Assembly: GCA_016935035.1 (NCBI GenBank)
Contig: JAFGRR010000126.1
Location: 1 to 8,386, forward strand
DNA: 8,386 nucleotides
DNA from: Phycisphaerae bacterium
Lineage (GTDB): Bacteria > Planctomycetota > Phycisphaerae > UBA1845 > Fen-1342
Direction of reading: 5' to 3'
Position numbers and translations under genes: made by a program. Each line of letters begins with the position of its first letter. Within the stretch, counting starts at the first letter, position 1. Under the pieces are notes generated by a model, which was not told the DNA's origin, made no database searches, and worked only from the letters and a program-made list of their open reading frames with translations. Below are positions 6,871 to 8,386 of the stretch, in pieces.

Positions 6871-6890
6871 GGTGGGCCGCACGGCCCGCC
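6871..6890 (+). other. Eight-pair GC hairpin just upstream of the tRNA
   Basis: GGTGGGCC (6871-6878) pairs with GGCCCGCC (6883-6890) around the loop GCAC, with one G-U pair. It ends 15 bases before the mature tRNA. In a precursor RNA it could insulate the leader. With the weak GTTTG that follows it could also act as a partial terminator. Confidence 0.4.
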
Positions 6891-6938
6891 GTTTGACAAG
6901 TGAACGGGCCCATAGCTCAGTGGTTAGAGCTGCCGACT

Positions 6939-7272
6939 TGAAGTGCCGCCGGTGCTAAACCCGCCTCACAAGCGAGACGGACACGCCCGCCGGCACCGGG
7001 TCTTTCCGGCGGGAACGCCGGATTAGCAGGTCGTCAAAGTCGGGGAAAGCTAACGGTCGAAAGACCCAAGCCAATCCCGAGCCAAGCAGGGAGAGTGGGA
7101 AGTCAGAATGCAGAAGTCAGAAGTAAAGACAACGACCTATGCTCGGCTATCGTTACTTCCAACGCACCGCCGATGGCATCACCCCTCCCAGGCGTGTGTA
7201 GAGACTGGACGGCGACCCACCCAGACCGGGTGAAGGGACAGTCCAATCCCGCGGGAAACCGCGGACTGATTG
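6939..7272 (+). ncRNA. Self-splicing group I intron in the tRNA anticodon loop (Azoarcus-like, probably IC3)
   Basis: The intron follows U33 and ends with G7272, the required terminal G. P1 pairs exon GACU (6935-6938) with GGTC (6999-7002), giving the obligatory U-G at the splice site. P2 is CCGGCG/CGCCGG (7006-7011, 7016-7021) closed by a GGAA tetraloop. P3 is GGTCG (7029-7033) with CGACC (7213-7217). P4 is TCGGG (7040-7044) with CCCGA (7076-7080). P5 is GCT/AGC plus GGTC-GAAA-GACC (7055-7066). P6 is GGGAG (7089-7093) with CTCCC (7185-7189). P7, the guanosine-binding helix, is GACTG (7203-7207) with CAGTC (7239-7243). P8 is CACCC/GGGTG (7218-7232). P9 is CCGCGG-GAAA-CCGCGG (7249-7264). GNRA loops on P2 and P9 match the Azoarcus layout. 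At 334 bases it is longer than the 205-base Azoarcus intron, because of extensions in P1 and P6. It has no endonuclease frame. Confidence 0.93.
7100..7127 (+). repeat. Heptanucleotide tandem repeat in the intron P6 extension
   Basis: Four successive seven-base units read AAGTCAG, AATGCAG, AAGTCAG and AAGTAAA. They lie in the loop side of P6, outside the catalytic core. Parts can pair with the downstream segment CGTTACTTCC (7151-7160), either through GGAAGT (7098-7103) or through AAGTAA (7121-7126). Similar short heptad repeats occur between genes in several bacterial groups. Confidence 0.7.
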
Positions 7273-7457
7273 CATAATCGGCTGGTCACAGGTTCGAATC
7301 CTGTTGGGCCCAATCTTCTCGAATGTCCCAGACAACTCAGAGTTGCGAACCCGCACCATGGACCGCGACGTGCCCGAGTTGGCATTCTGGAACAGCCAAA
7401 CGGCCAGGCAACAGGCGGCGCTCGCGACCACCTGACCGGCCAACAAAGGGTGGTTCA

Positions 7458-8386
7458 ATGACGGAGCATCTGGATTCAGACGGCCTGGACGCCAGTGATG
7501 TCGAGTACTACGAGAGCGATGACACCAGCGCCAACGGCTGTGCGACATGCGGCGCGGCGATCGTGGACACATACTACGAAGTCAACGGCCGGCTGATCTG
7601 CCCGACCTGTCAGCAGAACATGGCCCAGTCCCTCCAGGGCGGATCGCGCTTCATCCGCTTCGTGAGCGCCTCATTCCTCGGGCTCGTCGCCGCGGTCATC
7701 GGCGCCGGCATCTACTTCGCCGTTGCCGCACTCACCGGCTATGAGATCGGACTGGTGGCGATCGTTGTCGGCCTGCTGGTCGGCGGCGGCGTGCGCATCG
7801 GCGCGCGTGCCCGCGGCGGCTGGTTCTACCAGACGCTCGCGATCGTGCTGACGTACTTCTCCATTGTCGCAACCTACGTACCGACGCTCTTCAAGGCGAG
7901 TGCCGACCAGGCGATGAGCGACGTCGCCAACGAAACCCGCCAGATCGCCAGGATCATCGTCCACCATGACGACAGCATCAGCCTCGACGGAAACACCGTC
8001 ACGCTCGAAGACCTCAAGCCGCCGCTCGAACACCTGGCGAGTGTGGGCGGAATCGTCTGGTACCACCGAGAGGGGATAAGGGACGCCGGTCCATCCGACG
8101 CGGCTAATGCCGTCGGCAACACCATAGAAGGTGTCGGTCTGCCGTACGTGGTGTTCGTTGACGATCACTTCGAAAGGCCGGAATCGACGTGGGCGATGGC
8201 TACGCGCGGCGGCCCCCTCGCGCAAGCGTTCATACTGGTGCTGGCCTTCATCTTCGCCTTGGCCGTGCCGTTCCTCAGCCTGCCGGCCAGCTACATGGGA
8301 CTGATCATCATCGGCATCGCCCTCTACTCTGCCTGGAAAATCAACCTGCGCCAGCATATATCGATAGCCGGCCCCTACCAGCTAAC
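7458..8386 (+). CDS. Zinc-ribbon membrane protein with ExbD/TolR-like domain, 3' end outside window
   Basis: The ATG at 7458 is preceded by AAGGG (7446-7450) at seven-base spacing, and the frame stays open for 309 codons to the window edge. After an acidic N-terminus, Cys28, Cys31, Cys48 and Cys51 form a CxxC-x16-CxxC zinc ribbon around the segment YYEVNGRLICPTC. Hydrophobic helices follow at about 66-91, 96-114 and 123-145. Residues 163-235 read as a soluble alpha/beta unit: IIVHHDDSISLDGNTVTLEDL, a helix PPLEHLASV, strand GGIVWYH, helix AANAVGNTIEGVG and strand PYVVFVD. This order recalls the periplasmic domain of ExbD/TolR (a beta hairpin with 'dG.i.l.g..v...L', then alternating helices and strands). 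That is a resemblance I infer, not a proven match. Two further helices (about 255-275 and 278-295) precede a Lys/Arg/Gln tail. The protein looks like an orphan membrane protein of unknown role. Confidence 0.85.
   Translation, partial: MTEHLDSDGLDASDVEYYESDDTSANGCATCGAAIVDTYYEVNGRLICPTCQQNMAQSLQGGSRFIRFVSASFLGLVAAVIGAGIYFAVAALTGYEIGLVAIVVGLLVGGGVRIGARARGGWFYQTLAIVLTYFSIVATYVPTLFKASADQAMSDVANETRQIARIIVHHDDSISLDGNTVTLEDLKPPLEHLASVGGIVWYHREGIRDAGPSDAANAVGNTIEGVGLPYVVFVDDHFERPESTWAMATRGGPLAQAFILVLAFIFALAVPFLSLPASYMGLIIIGIALYSAWKINLRQHISIAGPYQL

Larger units (their letters stand above)
6906..7312 (+). tRNA. tRNA-Ile2 (anticodon CAU), split by a group I intron
   Basis: Joining 6906-6938 to 7273-7312 gives a 73-base cloverleaf. 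The acceptor arms GGGCCCA and TGGGCCC pair fully, with A73 as discriminator and no encoded CCA. The D arm is GCTC/GAGC and the anticodon arm GCCGA/TCGGC. The seven-base anticodon loop reads C-T-CAT-A-A, and the T arm is ACAGG, TTCGAAT, CCTGT. The CAU anticodon could be Met or the minor Ile tRNA that TilS modifies to lysidine. I favour Ile because the D arm and loop, the GACTCATAATCG core and the following TGGTC closely match E. coli tRNA-Ile2 as I remember it, and because C4-G69 and C5-G68, known TilS determinants, are present. Elongator tRNA-Met is the main alternative. Splicing is needed to form any anticodon loop, since the whole anticodon lies in the 3' exon. Confidence 0.9.

Noticed and set aside
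6307..6882. Upstream extension of the esterase frame by 192 codons
   Set aside because: The extension is Trp/Arg/Pro-rich noise, and AAGGAGG plus a signal peptide mark the start at 6306.
6893..6898. TTGACA just before the tRNA as its -35 box
   Set aside because: Its -10 box would fall inside the mature tRNA, so it cannot drive this gene.
7165..7176. A 12-base match (CACCGCCGATGG) between the intron and the RNase P RNA near 3280
   Set aside because: About two such matches are expected by chance in 8.4 kb, and the sequence is a normal conserved part of RNase P RNA.
6906..7312. The tRNA as a pseudogene or an integration site scar
   Set aside because: All four arms pair perfectly after intron removal, and the intervening sequence folds as a complete group I core. 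Degenerate or integrase-duplicated ends would not do this.
3100..7320. RNase P RNA and the split tRNA as a linked processing module
   Set aside because: They are separated by several unrelated genes and a convergent operon, so proximity alone does not support a unit.
7671..8357. A 228-codon minus-strand frame opposite the zinc-ribbon protein
   Set aside because: It is an Asp/Arg/Glu-rich shadow of a GC-rich gene. The plus strand has CxxC pairs, membrane helices and a ribosome binding site.

Overview
The window is GC-rich (estimated at clearly above 60%) bacterial DNA with compact genes, Shine-Dalgarno sites and several exported proteins or lipoproteins. A Gram-negative-type bacterium is likely. 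The style of the secreted proteins and the zinc-ribbon membrane protein makes me think of Planctomycetota, but nothing in the window proves the phylum. The genes are mostly housekeeping or exported functions, and I see no defence island, transposase or CRISPR array.

Layout. Positions 1-84 are the 3' end of a bifunctional-nuclease (DUF151) gene. Next on the plus strand come a serine-hydrolase-like lipoprotein (171-1106), a small ribbon-helix-helix-like protein (1179-1523), a 325-base gap with a palindrome and a possible promoter, and a secreted 406-residue protein of unknown function carrying an HDxxH motif (1849-3069). A complete type A RNase P RNA gene (about 3151-3545) follows with a well-placed -10 box. 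Then a hairpin-bearing leader precedes a DedA-family membrane protein (3693-4403).

Two minus-strand genes converge on dedA. They are an esterase lipoprotein with a C-terminal PKD-like domain (6306-5023) and a HIT-family nucleotide-binding protein (5013-4486). They are 9 bases apart, and the second gene's ribosome binding site overlaps the first gene's stop codon, so they form a coupled operon. About 600 bases without a convincing gene separate them from the last block.

The most interesting element is a plus-strand tRNA gene with anticodon CAU, best read as tRNA-Ile2. It is split by a 334-base group I intron placed exactly between U33 and C34. P1, P2, P3, P4, P5, P6, P7, P8 and P9 can all be drawn by hand. 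The intron resembles the small Azoarcus-type (IC3) tRNA introns, but has a long P1 extension and a P6 extension containing heptanucleotide repeats. No homing endonuclease is present. Downstream, an open frame running off the window (7458 to the end) encodes a zinc ribbon, membrane helices and a domain resembling the ExbD/TolR periplasmic fold.

RNase P RNA and the intron-split tRNA both belong to tRNA maturation. They lie about 3.4 kb apart with unrelated genes between, so I do not infer a functional unit.
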